A stretch of 64,000 nt of DNA, taken from the NCBI GenBank assembly GCA_002701845.1, contig NZXG01000031.1, positions 1 to 64,000 of the forward strand, read 5' to 3'. The translations under genes were made by a program, and so were the position numbers. Numbering within the stretch: the stretch's first letter is position 1; each line of letters begins with the position of its first letter. Positions 50,586-59,553 of this stretch are shown piece after piece. The stretch is from Pseudomonadales bacterium (GTDB lineage: Bacteria > Pseudomonadota > Gammaproteobacteria > Pseudomonadales > Ketobacteraceae). The notes beneath the pieces were generated by a model. The model made no database searches. It was not told the origin of the DNA and saw only the letters and a list, made by a program, of their open reading frames with translations.

Positions 50586-52951
50586 ACCACACCGGCTACT
50601 TTCTGCTGCGCACTGAGCAGGAGTTCGAGGAAGGTTCCAGCCGGCTGCAGTGGCAGCCCCGGCGCCAGGCCCTGACCCTGGCCCAGAATCAGCCCCTGCG
50701 CCTGCCCGCCAGCGACCCGGCGGCGGCGCTGACGGCCTGGGGCAACACCACCCCCATGGCGGTGGATGCCTATTACCAGGTGGCCCGGCTCAATCCCGGC
50801 GGCGACCGCATTGAATACAACAGCGGCCATGGCTGGCGGGTACTGCAGGATGGCGAACTCAGCCCGCTGCAGGCACCGGCGGGCCGGTTCACGGACCTGG
50901 CACTGAATGCCGGGGGCTGCCTGGCCGCCCCCTACACCAATGCCAGCGGCGACCCCGGCGACAGTCACGGTCTGGTGCTGTTCCATCTGGGTCGGCGCTG
51001 GCGCAGTGACTGCGAACTGCCGTTGGCGCCACGGCGGGCCTGGGTGGACACCCACAACCGGGTCTGGTGCGTGAGCGCGGATCAGTTGCTGTTGTGCGAC
51101 GGTGCGCCGCTGCCCCTGCCCTATGTGCCCCAGGAGGACCGGTTCGAACCGGAAACCCTCAATCCCCGGGCCCTGGCCCTGAGCTGGCAGCAGGCATTAC
51201 CGGTAGGCTGGGAGGCCCTGGCCATCACCGGCGATGACCAACAGCTGTATCTGCTGTTACACGACCACAACGGCCGGCAGCGGATCGCCAGCCGCCCCCT
51301 CAGTAAGCAGGCGGATCTTCCCCTGCGGCTGTATGAGCTGGAACCGGAGATTCCCTTCGTTATTGATCTGCAATGGGCCGCCCCCGGACGGCTGGCGGCA
51401 CTGGCGCCCACCGAGGCCGGTGATACTGACTTCCGCCAGCGGGACTGTCCGGTGTTGAGCCTTCACCCCGGTACCGATTCGGAGTTGGAAAACGATGCTG
51501 AGGCGGGTACTGCCCGCCTGGTACGGGAGCGCTATCCCATGCTGTCCCTGGCGGTGCCCCGCTTCGCCAGTTGCGCCGATGGCCAGCTGCGCTATCAGGC
51601 GGAGCGGGACCCGGACTATCCGGAATTCGACCCCCGGCCCCGGGAGCTGCACGCCCTGCGTCAGCCCCAGTACTATCCGGAAGCCAGTGCGCTGCTGCAG
51701 GAGGTGCTGGATTCCGGCGCCCCCGACACCATCTGGCACCGGCTGTATCTGGATGCCTGCATCCCCCCGGGGTGCCGTATCACCCTCTCCGCCCGGGTCT
51801 TCGACACCCCGGAGCAACGGGGCAGCGCTGAGCTGATTCCCCAGCCGGCACCGGTGTGGAACCCCCTGCCATCGGAGCTGGCCTACCAGCAGCCCCTGGC
51901 GGGCCACGAACCGGGCCAGCGGGGGCTGTTCGAACTGCTGCTGCAGCGTCCCGGCGGCGCCAACCGCCGGCTCAGCGGCCGCTACCTGCAACTGCAGGTG
52001 CATTTCACCGGTAGCGGCCGCGCCACCCCGGCCCTGCACGCCATTCGGGTCTACCAGCCCCGGTTTTCCTATCAGGAAGCCTACCTGCCGGAGCTGTACC
52101 GCCAGGAAACTCCCTTCGACCCCGCCGCCACCAGCGCTCCGGCCAATGGCGCCGATGTCCGGGAACGGCTGCTGGCCTGCCTGGAAGGCATGCTCACCCC
52201 CATCGAAGGCCGCATCGCCGCCAGCGATCAGTTACTGCATCCGGAGGCCGCCCCCGCCGCCAATCTGGCCTGGCTGGCCCAATCCCTGGGGGAAACCCTG
52301 CCGGCCCACTGGCCCCAGGCCCGGCAACGGCGCTGGCTCAAACACGCCACCCTGATCCAGCAGTACAAGGGCACCCTGGGTGCCCTGAATCTGGCCCTGG
52401 ATATCGCCACCGACGGCGGGGTACAGCGGGGCGAAGTGGTGGTGGTGGAGAATTTCCGCCTGCGCCGCACCCTGGCCACCATCCTGGGGCTGGACCTGGA
52501 CGATCGCCAGCACCCCCTGACCCTGGGCACCGGCATGAGCGGCAACAGCATCGTCGGCGACAGCCTGATTCTGTCAGAAATGAACGCCCGGGAATTTCTG
52601 GCCCTGTTCGCCCCGGAGTTACGCAACGCCGACGAGGCGGCGGCGGTGGCGGAATTTTTCGACCGCTATGCCCACCGCCTGAGCGTGATGCTCCATGGCC
52701 AGGCCCGGCAGCAGCGGGGCGAGGTGGAGGCCCAGTTGCGGCAGCAGGCGCCGGCCCATCTGCGCTGGCGGCTGATTGAAACCGAACGACCTTTCATTCT
52801 CGGCACCTCGCCCCTGCTGAGTGTGGACACTTATCTGGAGCACCGCCCCGAACCGGAGCCGGTGATCCTGAACCAGACCCTGATCGGACAGGAAGGCCTG
52901 GTGCGCAACCCGGTGGCGTTCTCGCCCCGGGACATTAATGCCGGCGCCTGA
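50576..52951 (+). CDS. gpI-like baseplate protein with large N-terminal domain (Pvc12-like)
   Basis: The 791-aa protein ends in a phage tail protein I-like domain (about 500-740): YLPELYRQETPFDP, ERLLACLEGMLTPIEGRI, HWPQARQRRWLKHATLIQQYKGTLGALNLALDI, and ENFRLRRTLATILGLDLDD. Before it, about 480 residues form repeating beta strands that read like a propeller (VDAYYQVARLNPGGDRIEY, WRSDCELPLAPRRAWVDTHNRVW). In PVC-type particles Pvc12 completes the wedges. No ribosome site of strength is seen before ATG 50576; translation may be coupled to the upstream spacer frame. Confidence 0.8.
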   Translation: MDVNHTGYFLLRTEQEFEEGSSRLQWQPRRQALTLAQNQPLRLPASDPAAALTAWGNTTPMAVDAYYQVARLNPGGDRIEYNSGHGWRVLQDGELSPLQAPAGRFTDLALNAGGCLAAPYTNASGDPGDSHGLVLFHLGRRWRSDCELPLAPRRAWVDTHNRVWCVSADQLLLCDGAPLPLPYVPQEDRFEPETLNPRALALSWQQALPVGWEALAITGDDQQLYLLLHDHNGRQRIASRPLSKQADLPLRLYELEPEIPFVIDLQWAAPGRLAALAPTEAGDTDFRQRDCPVLSLHPGTDSELENDAEAGTARLVRERYPMLSLAVPRFASCADGQLRYQAERDPDYPEFDPRPRELHALRQPQYYPEASALLQEVLDSGAPDTIWHRLYLDACIPPGCRITLSARVFDTPEQRGSAELIPQPAPVWNPLPSELAYQQPLAGHEPGQRGLFELLLQRPGGANRRLSGRYLQLQVHFTGSGRATPALHAIRVYQPRFSYQEAYLPELYRQETPFDPAATSAPANGADVRERLLACLEGMLTPIEGRIAASDQLLHPEAAPAANLAWLAQSLGETLPAHWPQARQRRWLKHATLIQQYKGTLGALNLALDIATDGGVQRGEVVVVENFRLRRTLATILGLDLDDRQHPLTLGTGMSGNSIVGDSLILSEMNAREFLALFAPELRNADEAAAVAEFFDRYAHRLSVMLHGQARQQRGEVEAQLRQQAPAHLRWRLIETERPFILGTSPLLSVDTYLEHRPEPEPVILNQTLIGQEGLVRNPVAFSPRDINAGA

Positions 52952-52963
52952 GCAACGTAAATG

Positions 52964-53028
52964 ACAGCCCTGAGCGGCACGTAACAGCCCTGAGCGGCAG
53001 ATAACAGCCCTGAGCGGCTCATAACAGC
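52964..53028 (+). repeat. 20-bp tandem repeat (three copies) between two eCIS genes
   Basis: The unit ACAGCCCTGAGCGGC plus five variable bases occurs at 52964-52983, 52984-53003 and 53004-53023, followed by ACAGC. It fills most of the 91-bp gap and ends just before the ribosome site GAGGAGG of the next gene. Probably a slippage-generated spacer; an in-transcript role is possible. Confidence 0.95.
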
Positions 53029-53042
53029 AACGAGGAGGCCCC

Positions 53043-53945
53043 ATGAGTGATCTGGATGACCTGCCCACCCTGGAGCAGGACAACCAACTGGCAGAACCCC
53101 TGCGCCGGGTAAGCTACGAAGCCGGCATGATGCTGGGGCTGGAAGCCACCCGGGACGAGCAGGCCTATCACCGCCGCCGCCTCACCCGGCACCAGTACTG
53201 GCTGCACGGCTATGGCACCCTGGCGGGGCTGCGGGTCAGCCTGCAGCCGGACAGCCACGGCAATGATGTGGATGAAATTCTGGTGCGAGTCCACGTCAGC
53301 CCCGGCATTGCCATCGACGGCCTGGGTCGGGAGGTAATGGTGCACGAGACCTACTGCATCGATCTGCGGCAATGGCTGGACGCCCAAAGCGAGGCAGAGC
53401 TGATGGAGGGCTTCGATGGCAGCAATCAGCATCTATGGCTGAAAGTGACGGTGCGGCAACAGGACTGCCCCCTGGCCCGGCAACCGGTGCTGAGCCGCAA
53501 GCTGAATCTGAGTACCGATCCGGTGCAGCCCAGCCGCACCGCCGACAGTCTGGCCCTTGAGTTGATCCCGGAGCTGCCTCCCAGCGGCCCCGAACAACGC
53601 TATGATCCCTGGGGCAGCCACACCCCGGTGGCCGACGCCCTGCCGCCGCTCAGTGATCTGGAACAGCAGACCCTGGACGAACTGGAGCTGAGCAACCCCC
53701 AGGCCCACGCCCAGCTCAGCCTGCACACCCGGCTGCTGCATGCCCTGGATGCCAGCGGGCTGGACACGGTGAACCTGGCGGACGAACTGGAAGACGGGGC
53801 CCGGCTGCTGCTGGCCCGCATCCGCATCGACGCCAGCGATATCGACAATATTGTGGTGAACCCGCAGCGGATTCAGGTGAACAACCTGGTGCGCCCGTTC
53901 CTCACCACCGCCAGCCAGCTGGCCTGGCTTAACCGCCAAACCTGA
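53043..53945 (+). CDS. Unknown eCIS-associated protein, shared-module family member 1
   Basis: The 300-aa protein begins with a module also found in the next two genes: VSYEAGMMLGLEATRDEQAY, then RRRLTRHQYWLHGYGTLAGLRVSL, then VHVSPGIAIDGLGREV and DLRQWL (about 23-120). This module is Tyr/His-rich before a G-x-G-x-x-x-G-L turn and a P-G-x-A-x-x-x-G-R motif. The rest is a small beta/helical region with an acidic segment. I recognise similar proteins near phage-tail-like loci but cannot name a function. It is probably a baseplate-peripheral structural subunit. Confidence 0.6.
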   Translation: MSDLDDLPTLEQDNQLAEPLRRVSYEAGMMLGLEATRDEQAYHRRRLTRHQYWLHGYGTLAGLRVSLQPDSHGNDVDEILVRVHVSPGIAIDGLGREVMVHETYCIDLRQWLDAQSEAELMEGFDGSNQHLWLKVTVRQQDCPLARQPVLSRKLNLSTDPVQPSRTADSLALELIPELPPSGPEQRYDPWGSHTPVADALPPLSDLEQQTLDELELSNPQAHAQLSLHTRLLHALDASGLDTVNLADELEDGARLLLARIRIDASDIDNIVVNPQRIQVNNLVRPFLTTASQLAWLNRQT

Positions 53946-53975
53946 TCACCGCCCGCCACGGGACAAGGAGACATC

Positions 53976-55703
53976 ATGAGCGAGATACTGTTTCAACCCC
54001 TGGGGAACCCCGTCGCCGCCGGTGAAAGCCTGGAGCATATTGCCGATATCGATCCCCGCATGACCCGCACGCATTACTTTGATGGCCGCCTGCTCACCGC
54101 CGAGGATCTGGAGCGGGATCAGATCTACCTGGATCAGCGCCTGCGGGAAATCGGCAAGACCCTGGGCCAGGGGGTGATCGACGGCCTGGAGCTCAGTTTC
54201 GACTCCTTTTCCGGGCTGCTGACCCTGCAACCGGGCTACGCCATGAGTGCCCTGGGCCGGGTACTGCACCTGACCGGTCCACTGATGGTGAGCCTGGGGG
54301 ACCGGGCCCTGATCTCGCAACTGAACCAGAGCCGCTACCGGCGCTTCAACCGGGCCCTGTACGCGGTGGTGCTGCGTTACGTGGAGGTGGCCACGGATCT
54401 GGCGGAAGTGTTCCCCACGGATCTGGCCAACAAGCGGGGGGCCGACTACGCCCTGGTGACCGAGGCGGTGCAATTGGGCCTGGTGCCGTTGCCCTTGCCG
54501 CTGCCGCAACAACATCCCCTGCACGTGCGCGCCCGGCTGATGGAGGAACTGCTGGACAAGGATCTGGCCGCGGGCCTGATTCCTGATGACAGTGTGGCCC
54601 TGGGGGTCCTGGCGATTCAGAACGACACTCCCCAATGGCTGGACAGCCAGCTGCTGCGCCAGCCGGCGCGGCGGGAGCACAGCCCTCACCGCCCGCAACA
54701 GGATCTGGCCCGCCAGTATCAGTCCCTGCTGGGGGATATTCTGGCCCACCGCCAGGCCGGCAGCCTCAACAACCGCTTTGCCGCCAACGACTATTTCAGC
54801 CTGCTGCCGCCGGCCGGTGGCCTGCCCAAAGCGGCGGTGGACCCGGTGAACGGACGACAGAATTACTTTCCTGAGCATTTCCCGGTGCACATCGCCCCGG
54901 TGCGGCTGGCGGACGTGGAGCTGATTCAGGCGGAATCCATGGCCCTGCCCAATATCGATCTGGGCAGCGGCGAGACGGTGGACATTGTGGTGCTGGCACC
55001 CCTGTCCAACCAGGACTATGGCCACTACGCCCGCCAGTTGGAGCGCGATTTCGACCCTGCCAGCCGGCGCCTGCCGCAACTGGATCTGCTGCGGCTGAAA
55101 CTCTATCCGGTGCAGCCGGTACACAACCTGGATACGGACGCCGCCGTCTGGCAGGCCATCTGGGATCGCATCGACGCCGACCAGGTGCTCTATGTGCGGC
55201 GGCCCCTGCGGGCGGCGGAGACCGCGGTCAGCGGCATCGTACTGGCTCTGGGCAGTGAGATGCCCACCCCACCGCCGCCCACGGACACGGAAACCCCCAC
55301 CGAAAACCCCGGCGATCCCGGCGGCCTGATTGAAGACGAGGAGTCCGTGTTTCTGCGTTTTATCAACCTGGACAGCCTGGGCAAATTGCGCCCGGCCCCG
55401 GACAGTGACGGGGACACCGCCCTCAATCAGCTACGCCAGGAGTTTCCGGACGATGCCCGCCTGGTGCAGCAGGTAAACCGGTTTTTGCTGCGGGTGGAGC
55501 CCCACTACGACGCCGTGGTCTGGCCCACGCTGCTGCTGCTGGCCAGACAGGAGGCCCTGGAGCCGGTGCTGGAGCGACTGCTGGCCAATACCGAACGTCA
55601 CCCTTCCGCCAGCGGCAAAATGGTGCTGGAGGCAGCCGCTGAACTGGGGCTGGACAGCCCCCTGCTGGCCCGCTGGGAGGCACTGGTGGGTGAAATCAAT
55701 TAA
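53976..55703 (+). CDS. Unknown eCIS-associated protein, shared-module family member 2
   Basis: The 575-aa protein carries the module most clearly: HYFDGRLLTAEDLERDQIYLDQRLREIGKTLGQGVIDGLELS (about 33-75), then LTLQPGYAMSALGRVLHLTGPLMVSL. A middle region (about 190-290) includes LPLPLPQQHPLHVRARLMEEL and FAANDYFSLLPPAGGLPKAAVDP. The C-terminal part has a proline-rich linker (PTPPPPTDTETPTENPGDP, about 430-450) and a helical end. No signal peptide or membrane helix. It is packed 30 bp after the preceding gene. Function is unknown; a structural role at the baseplate rim is inferred. Confidence 0.6.
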   Translation: MSEILFQPLGNPVAAGESLEHIADIDPRMTRTHYFDGRLLTAEDLERDQIYLDQRLREIGKTLGQGVIDGLELSFDSFSGLLTLQPGYAMSALGRVLHLTGPLMVSLGDRALISQLNQSRYRRFNRALYAVVLRYVEVATDLAEVFPTDLANKRGADYALVTEAVQLGLVPLPLPLPQQHPLHVRARLMEELLDKDLAAGLIPDDSVALGVLAIQNDTPQWLDSQLLRQPARREHSPHRPQQDLARQYQSLLGDILAHRQAGSLNNRFAANDYFSLLPPAGGLPKAAVDPVNGRQNYFPEHFPVHIAPVRLADVELIQAESMALPNIDLGSGETVDIVVLAPLSNQDYGHYARQLERDFDPASRRLPQLDLLRLKLYPVQPVHNLDTDAAVWQAIWDRIDADQVLYVRRPLRAAETAVSGIVLALGSEMPTPPPPTDTETPTENPGDPGGLIEDEESVFLRFINLDSLGKLRPAPDSDGDTALNQLRQEFPDDARLVQQVNRFLLRVEPHYDAVVWPTLLLLARQEALEPVLERLLANTERHPSASGKMVLEAAAELGLDSPLLARWEALVGEIN

Positions 55704-55724
55704 CGCCGGGCCCGGGAGGCCGTT

Positions 55725-58700
55725 ATGAGTTTTATCGTTCTGCACCGCCCCGTGGCCAGTGATCCCAAACTGGAACGGGTGCATATGTTCCCCGGCCGTC
55801 ACCTGGGGGAAGAGGAATTCGACCGCCAGCAGGCCTACGCCGACACCCGGCTGCAGCCGCTGCTGAAAACCCACTGGCCGGGGGTGGTGTCCGGGCTCAA
55901 CCTGAGCAGTGGCGGCCCGGGAGGCCTGCTGGATCACGCCAGCTTCGTGGTGAACCCGGGACTGGCGGTGACCCCCCAGGGTCAGACCCTCAACCTGCAA
56001 TCACCATTGCGGGCGGACTGGGCGGAAGTGATCGAGCATTACCTCGAGCGCACCGCCACCAGCGACGCCACCGGGGTCTACTACCTGAGCCTGCGGCAGG
56101 CCCTGCACAGCATCGACAGCCCGGCGGTGGATCCCTGCCAGCGCATGGCATTCGACCCCACCCGGGATTCCCGGCTGGTGGCGGTCACCAGCGTGGAGCT
56201 GAAGCGGCTGGCCATTGATCCCGCTCTGGTGGCATCCAGTGACCCCGCCCAATTACAGAACCGGGTGGCGGCGGACCGGGTGGACGGCGCTTTTCTGACG
56301 GGTTTCCAGCAGGCGGTGCCCCTGGCGCTGCTGGCGGTGGTCACCAGCGGCGACCAACACCAGGTGACCTGGGTGTCGGAGGCCGCCGGCCGCTATCAGG
56401 CCAGTGGCGACAGCGGTTATCAGGTGCTGCTGAATCAGGTGAGCGCCCGTCTGCGCCAGGTGATGCAGGCCCACAGCCTGCCCGCCAACAGCGGGACCCC
56501 CCTGGCAGAGTTTCTGGCCAGCAATCTGCACCTGGATTACCTGCCGGCGGCGGGCCAGTTGCCGGTACCCTGGCTGCGCAGCCCCGCCAGCGTCAGCCCC
56601 GGCCTGCACTGGCTGCCCACCCATGTGGGAGTGGATATGGTACCGGTGCCGGCGGACGCGGTGGCGGAGTTGATCCAGCGCCATCTGCCCCGACGGGTCA
56701 TTGATCTGCGCCAGCCCGCCGGCGATCGCATCCGTCTGCTGCTGGCCCTGAACCGGGCCGATTACCGACCGGATCTGCTGGATATTCCCCCCACGGACAC
56801 CCGGCTGGAAGCGGACATCTACCGCTTCTACATGCGCGCCTACGATGCCTGGCACCACTGGCGCCAGCAGTTCGACCGGCTCTACTACGTGGAACCGTCC
56901 GACGAGGAACCCCTGACCCAGCCGGCGGAGCTGGTGGCCCTGGAGCACCGGGTGCTGGATCCGGAACAGTTCAAACACCTGGACCTGCCCCGGCCGGTAC
57001 AGCCGCCACTGACCCCCCTGGCACTGTTCCAGAACGTGGCGCAGCGGGCCCGGGAAGAATTGGCGCCGGACAGCAGTGACGTTTTGCCCTATCCCTACGA
57101 CCGCAATCCCCCGGCGGCGCCGGATTTCTATCAACGCTGGCTGGTCAACGAAGACGGCGCCATGGTGCCACCCCCGGTGCCCGCCCCGGACGAGGACGGC
57201 CTGGTGGTGCAGTACGCGGTGGCGCTGGTGGAGCTGGAGGCTATTGAAAACCAGATTCGCGCCATTCGCTCGCGACTGGAGAAAACCCGGGATCTGGTGT
57301 TGCTGCAACGGCAGCAACTGGATTCCCAGACCGTGGCCCTGTCCTCCCTGGCGGGGGGCGTGGCCGGCGACGGCAATGGCCTGCAGGTGGCCCGCTGGCT
57401 GCCCTACGCCAGTCTCAACACCGATCTGATTCCCGAAGAGCTGACTCCCAGCAACGAAGGCCAGACGGCAGGCAGCAGTAAACTGGTGGGCGCCGCCGGC
57501 AGTGCCGCCAAATCCGCCGCCAGCGCGATCACCGGCGGCGATAGCGCCAGCCGCAGTCTGAGCGGCGCCAGCGGCCCGCAACTGTTGGCGGATACCGGGG
57601 GCAACACAGCGAAAACCGTTAACTTCAGCGGTAATCTGCTGTCCGCCGCCCTCAATACCAGCACCAGTACCACCCCCAGCTATCTCACCATGAAGCCCCA
57701 GAGTTACTCCGCCTTTGAACTGGGGATCAACAAACAGCGGCTGGATCTGCTGGCCAATCTGGCGAAGAGCGCCGTCAGCAAGCCCGCCTACAACGCCAAG
57801 CAGTTTCGTTTTGGGGTGCTGGACCATATCAGTCCGGAAATCAACGAATACAGCAAAGCCTACTACGGCATGCAGGATCTGCTGGCCACCCTGATGGACC
57901 TGTTCGATCCCACCGACGCCAGCGCCCTACGCGCCAAACTGCGCACGGTGCTGAAGGATCAGGAGCTGCTGTCCCCCCAGGTGCTGGAGGGCAATATCAC
58001 CAAACGCACCCAGGAAATCCTGGCGGGTTATCCGGAGGATCAACGGCCCAGTTACGAGCACACCCGGGGCCTGGTGGCCAACCAGAAACGCTACCAGGCC
58101 CTGTTCGTGGCGGGCAAGGTACTGACCCAGTGGATCGCCATCTGCGAGGCCCGCTACAACCAGGTGGAGCGCAAACTGCAGGGCAAGTTGCGCGAACACA
58201 CCCGCAAGCTGGCCCGTATCGAAAAGCTTAGCGGCCTGATCCGGGTGGCCCGGGAAACCCTGGAAAACCTGGACCGGCGCTTCGACGAGCAGGTGGGGGA
58301 TTACGGCGTGGCCCAACGCCTGCTGGAGGAGGACTGGCGCCAGGTTTATGAGCGCAACCGGGAACGCAGCCGCATTCTCACCGACGGGGTGGTGGGGCTG
58401 TATTATGTACGGGTGCGACAGACACCGGTCTCCCTGACCCTGGCGGATCCCCTGCCGCTGCGGCATTACAGTGAGTCCGACCCGGTGCCCGGCTGCGACT
58501 GGGACACCGATGCCGAGCTGCCGGCGGAATTGGACAATTTCTTCAGCGCCGTCACCGAAATCCCCATGGACGACTGGGCCGGGCTGTACCAGCTGAAACC
58601 CAAGCTGCCGCCGTTCCATAAGTTCGAGTATCTGGAACAACTGCGCCGGGCCCGGTTCCAGGCCCGGCCGCAAAAAATCCGGCTTAACAGTGGCGGCGAC

Positions 58701-59447
58701 ACCCTACAGGCCCGGCTGCAGACCGTGCATCGGCAGACCCAGAGCCTGGTGCAGCAATGGGCGGGGCTCACCCTGCCCCGATTTACCGACAGCAGTGTGC
58801 AGACCCAGGCCAAGGCGGCCCGGGTGCTGTCGCTGGAGGATCTGGCCCAGAGCGGTCAGGGCAGCCTGCGCAAACAGGCCCAGACCCTGCGGGAACGGCT
58901 CGAGCAATGTCTGGCCTGCCTGCTGGACCAGTTGGCGCTGCTGCCCGGTTCCATCCGCCTGCAATGGGGACAGCTGGCGGAGGATGACCGCATCCGGGTG
59001 GAGCAGGTGAGCTGGTGGCCGGGGCTGGAACAGGCCGAGCAGGATGACTTCAATGCCACCCGCACCCTGGCGGAGCTGGTCCAGTGGTGGTTCGGCTGCC
59101 TGCGGGACGAGGCCGACGGCCCCAGCCGCAACGCCATGCGCAATATGATCCGGGCGGCGCTGATCTTTGCCTCCCTGGGGGATCCTCAGGAGATTGTGCG
59201 CGGCAAAGTGCTGTTGCCACCGGGCCGGGTGGGGCTGGGGGAACGCTTCCGGGTGAAACTGAACCGGGCGCCCCAGCCGGGGGTGAAGCTGCAACTGCTG
59301 GATCTGAACCAGCAGGTGGCGGCGGAGCTGACGGTGGAGGATCACAGTCCCGACAGCACCCAGGTGAGCATCGTCAACCTGGTGCAGCCCGCCATCAAAA
59401 TCAACACCCAGTTGGCGGTGGTGGGCAATCTGCGCAAACAGCGCTAG
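55725..59447 (+). CDS. Very large eCIS-associated protein, shared-module family member 3
   Basis: The 1240-aa protein is the largest in the operon. Its N-terminus (about 15-115) repeats the shared module in a degenerate form: MFPGRHLGEEEFDRQQAYADTRLQPLL, GVVSGLNLS, VNPGLAVTPQGQTLNLQSPL. A central low-complexity section (about 575-645) is rich in Ala/Gly/Ser (AGSAAKSAASAITGGDSASRSLSGASGPQL). Long charged helices follow (about 785-885, with EARYNQVERKLQGKLREHTRKLARIEKL). A further domain near 1020-1160 and a small beta end (VGLGERFRVKLNRAPQPG) close it. It could be a long fibre-like or scaffold protein; function is unknown. Confidence 0.6.
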   Translation: MSFIVLHRPVASDPKLERVHMFPGRHLGEEEFDRQQAYADTRLQPLLKTHWPGVVSGLNLSSGGPGGLLDHASFVVNPGLAVTPQGQTLNLQSPLRADWAEVIEHYLERTATSDATGVYYLSLRQALHSIDSPAVDPCQRMAFDPTRDSRLVAVTSVELKRLAIDPALVASSDPAQLQNRVAADRVDGAFLTGFQQAVPLALLAVVTSGDQHQVTWVSEAAGRYQASGDSGYQVLLNQVSARLRQVMQAHSLPANSGTPLAEFLASNLHLDYLPAAGQLPVPWLRSPASVSPGLHWLPTHVGVDMVPVPADAVAELIQRHLPRRVIDLRQPAGDRIRLLLALNRADYRPDLLDIPPTDTRLEADIYRFYMRAYDAWHHWRQQFDRLYYVEPSDEEPLTQPAELVALEHRVLDPEQFKHLDLPRPVQPPLTPLALFQNVAQRAREELAPDSSDVLPYPYDRNPPAAPDFYQRWLVNEDGAMVPPPVPAPDEDGLVVQYAVALVELEAIENQIRAIRSRLEKTRDLVLLQRQQLDSQTVALSSLAGGVAGDGNGLQVARWLPYASLNTDLIPEELTPSNEGQTAGSSKLVGAAGSAAKSAASAITGGDSASRSLSGASGPQLLADTGGNTAKTVNFSGNLLSAALNTSTSTTPSYLTMKPQSYSAFELGINKQRLDLLANLAKSAVSKPAYNAKQFRFGVLDHISPEINEYSKAYYGMQDLLATLMDLFDPTDASALRAKLRTVLKDQELLSPQVLEGNITKRTQEILAGYPEDQRPSYEHTRGLVANQKRYQALFVAGKVLTQWIAICEARYNQVERKLQGKLREHTRKLARIEKLSGLIRVARETLENLDRRFDEQVGDYGVAQRLLEEDWRQVYERNRERSRILTDGVVGLYYVRVRQTPVSLTLADPLPLRHYSESDPVPGCDWDTDAELPAELDNFFSAVTEIPMDDWAGLYQLKPKLPPFHKFEYLEQLRRARFQARPQKIRLNSGGDTLQARLQTVHRQTQSLVQQWAGLTLPRFTDSSVQTQAKAARVLSLEDLAQSGQGSLRKQAQTLRERLEQCLACLLDQLALLPGSIRLQWGQLAEDDRIRVEQVSWWPGLEQAEQDDFNATRTLAELVQWWFGCLRDEADGPSRNAMRNMIRAALIFASLGDPQEIVRGKVLLPPGRVGLGERFRVKLNRAPQPGVKLQLLDLNQQVAAELTVEDHSPDSTQVSIVNLVQPAIKINTQLAVVGNLRKQR

Positions 59448-59553
59448 GTAACGAGTAGCCTGCGATATCGCAAAACAGTCCGGTTGTGGGCAGGTTGCGA
59501 GTTGCGAGAAGGTTGAGAGTCGTAGAGAAGATTGAAAGAGGGTTGAGACAACC
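59448..59553 (+). other. Spacer with imperfect GTTGCGAG/GTTGAGA repeats
   Basis: This 106-bp gap before the tape-measure gene consists largely of related 8-10 bp units (GGTTGCGAG, GTTGCGAGA, GGTTGAGAG, AGGGTTGAGA). It is the third repeat-containing spacer in the operon. No hairpin terminator is visible. Confidence 0.5.

Noticed and set aside
52964-53028. Tandem repeats as a possible CRISPR array
   Set aside because: The 20-bp units are directly adjacent with no spacers, and no cas genes are present.
53946-57827. Long minus-strand frames opposite the shared-module genes
   Set aside because: Shadow frames with Gln/His/Gly-rich composition typical of antisense reading of GC-rich genes.
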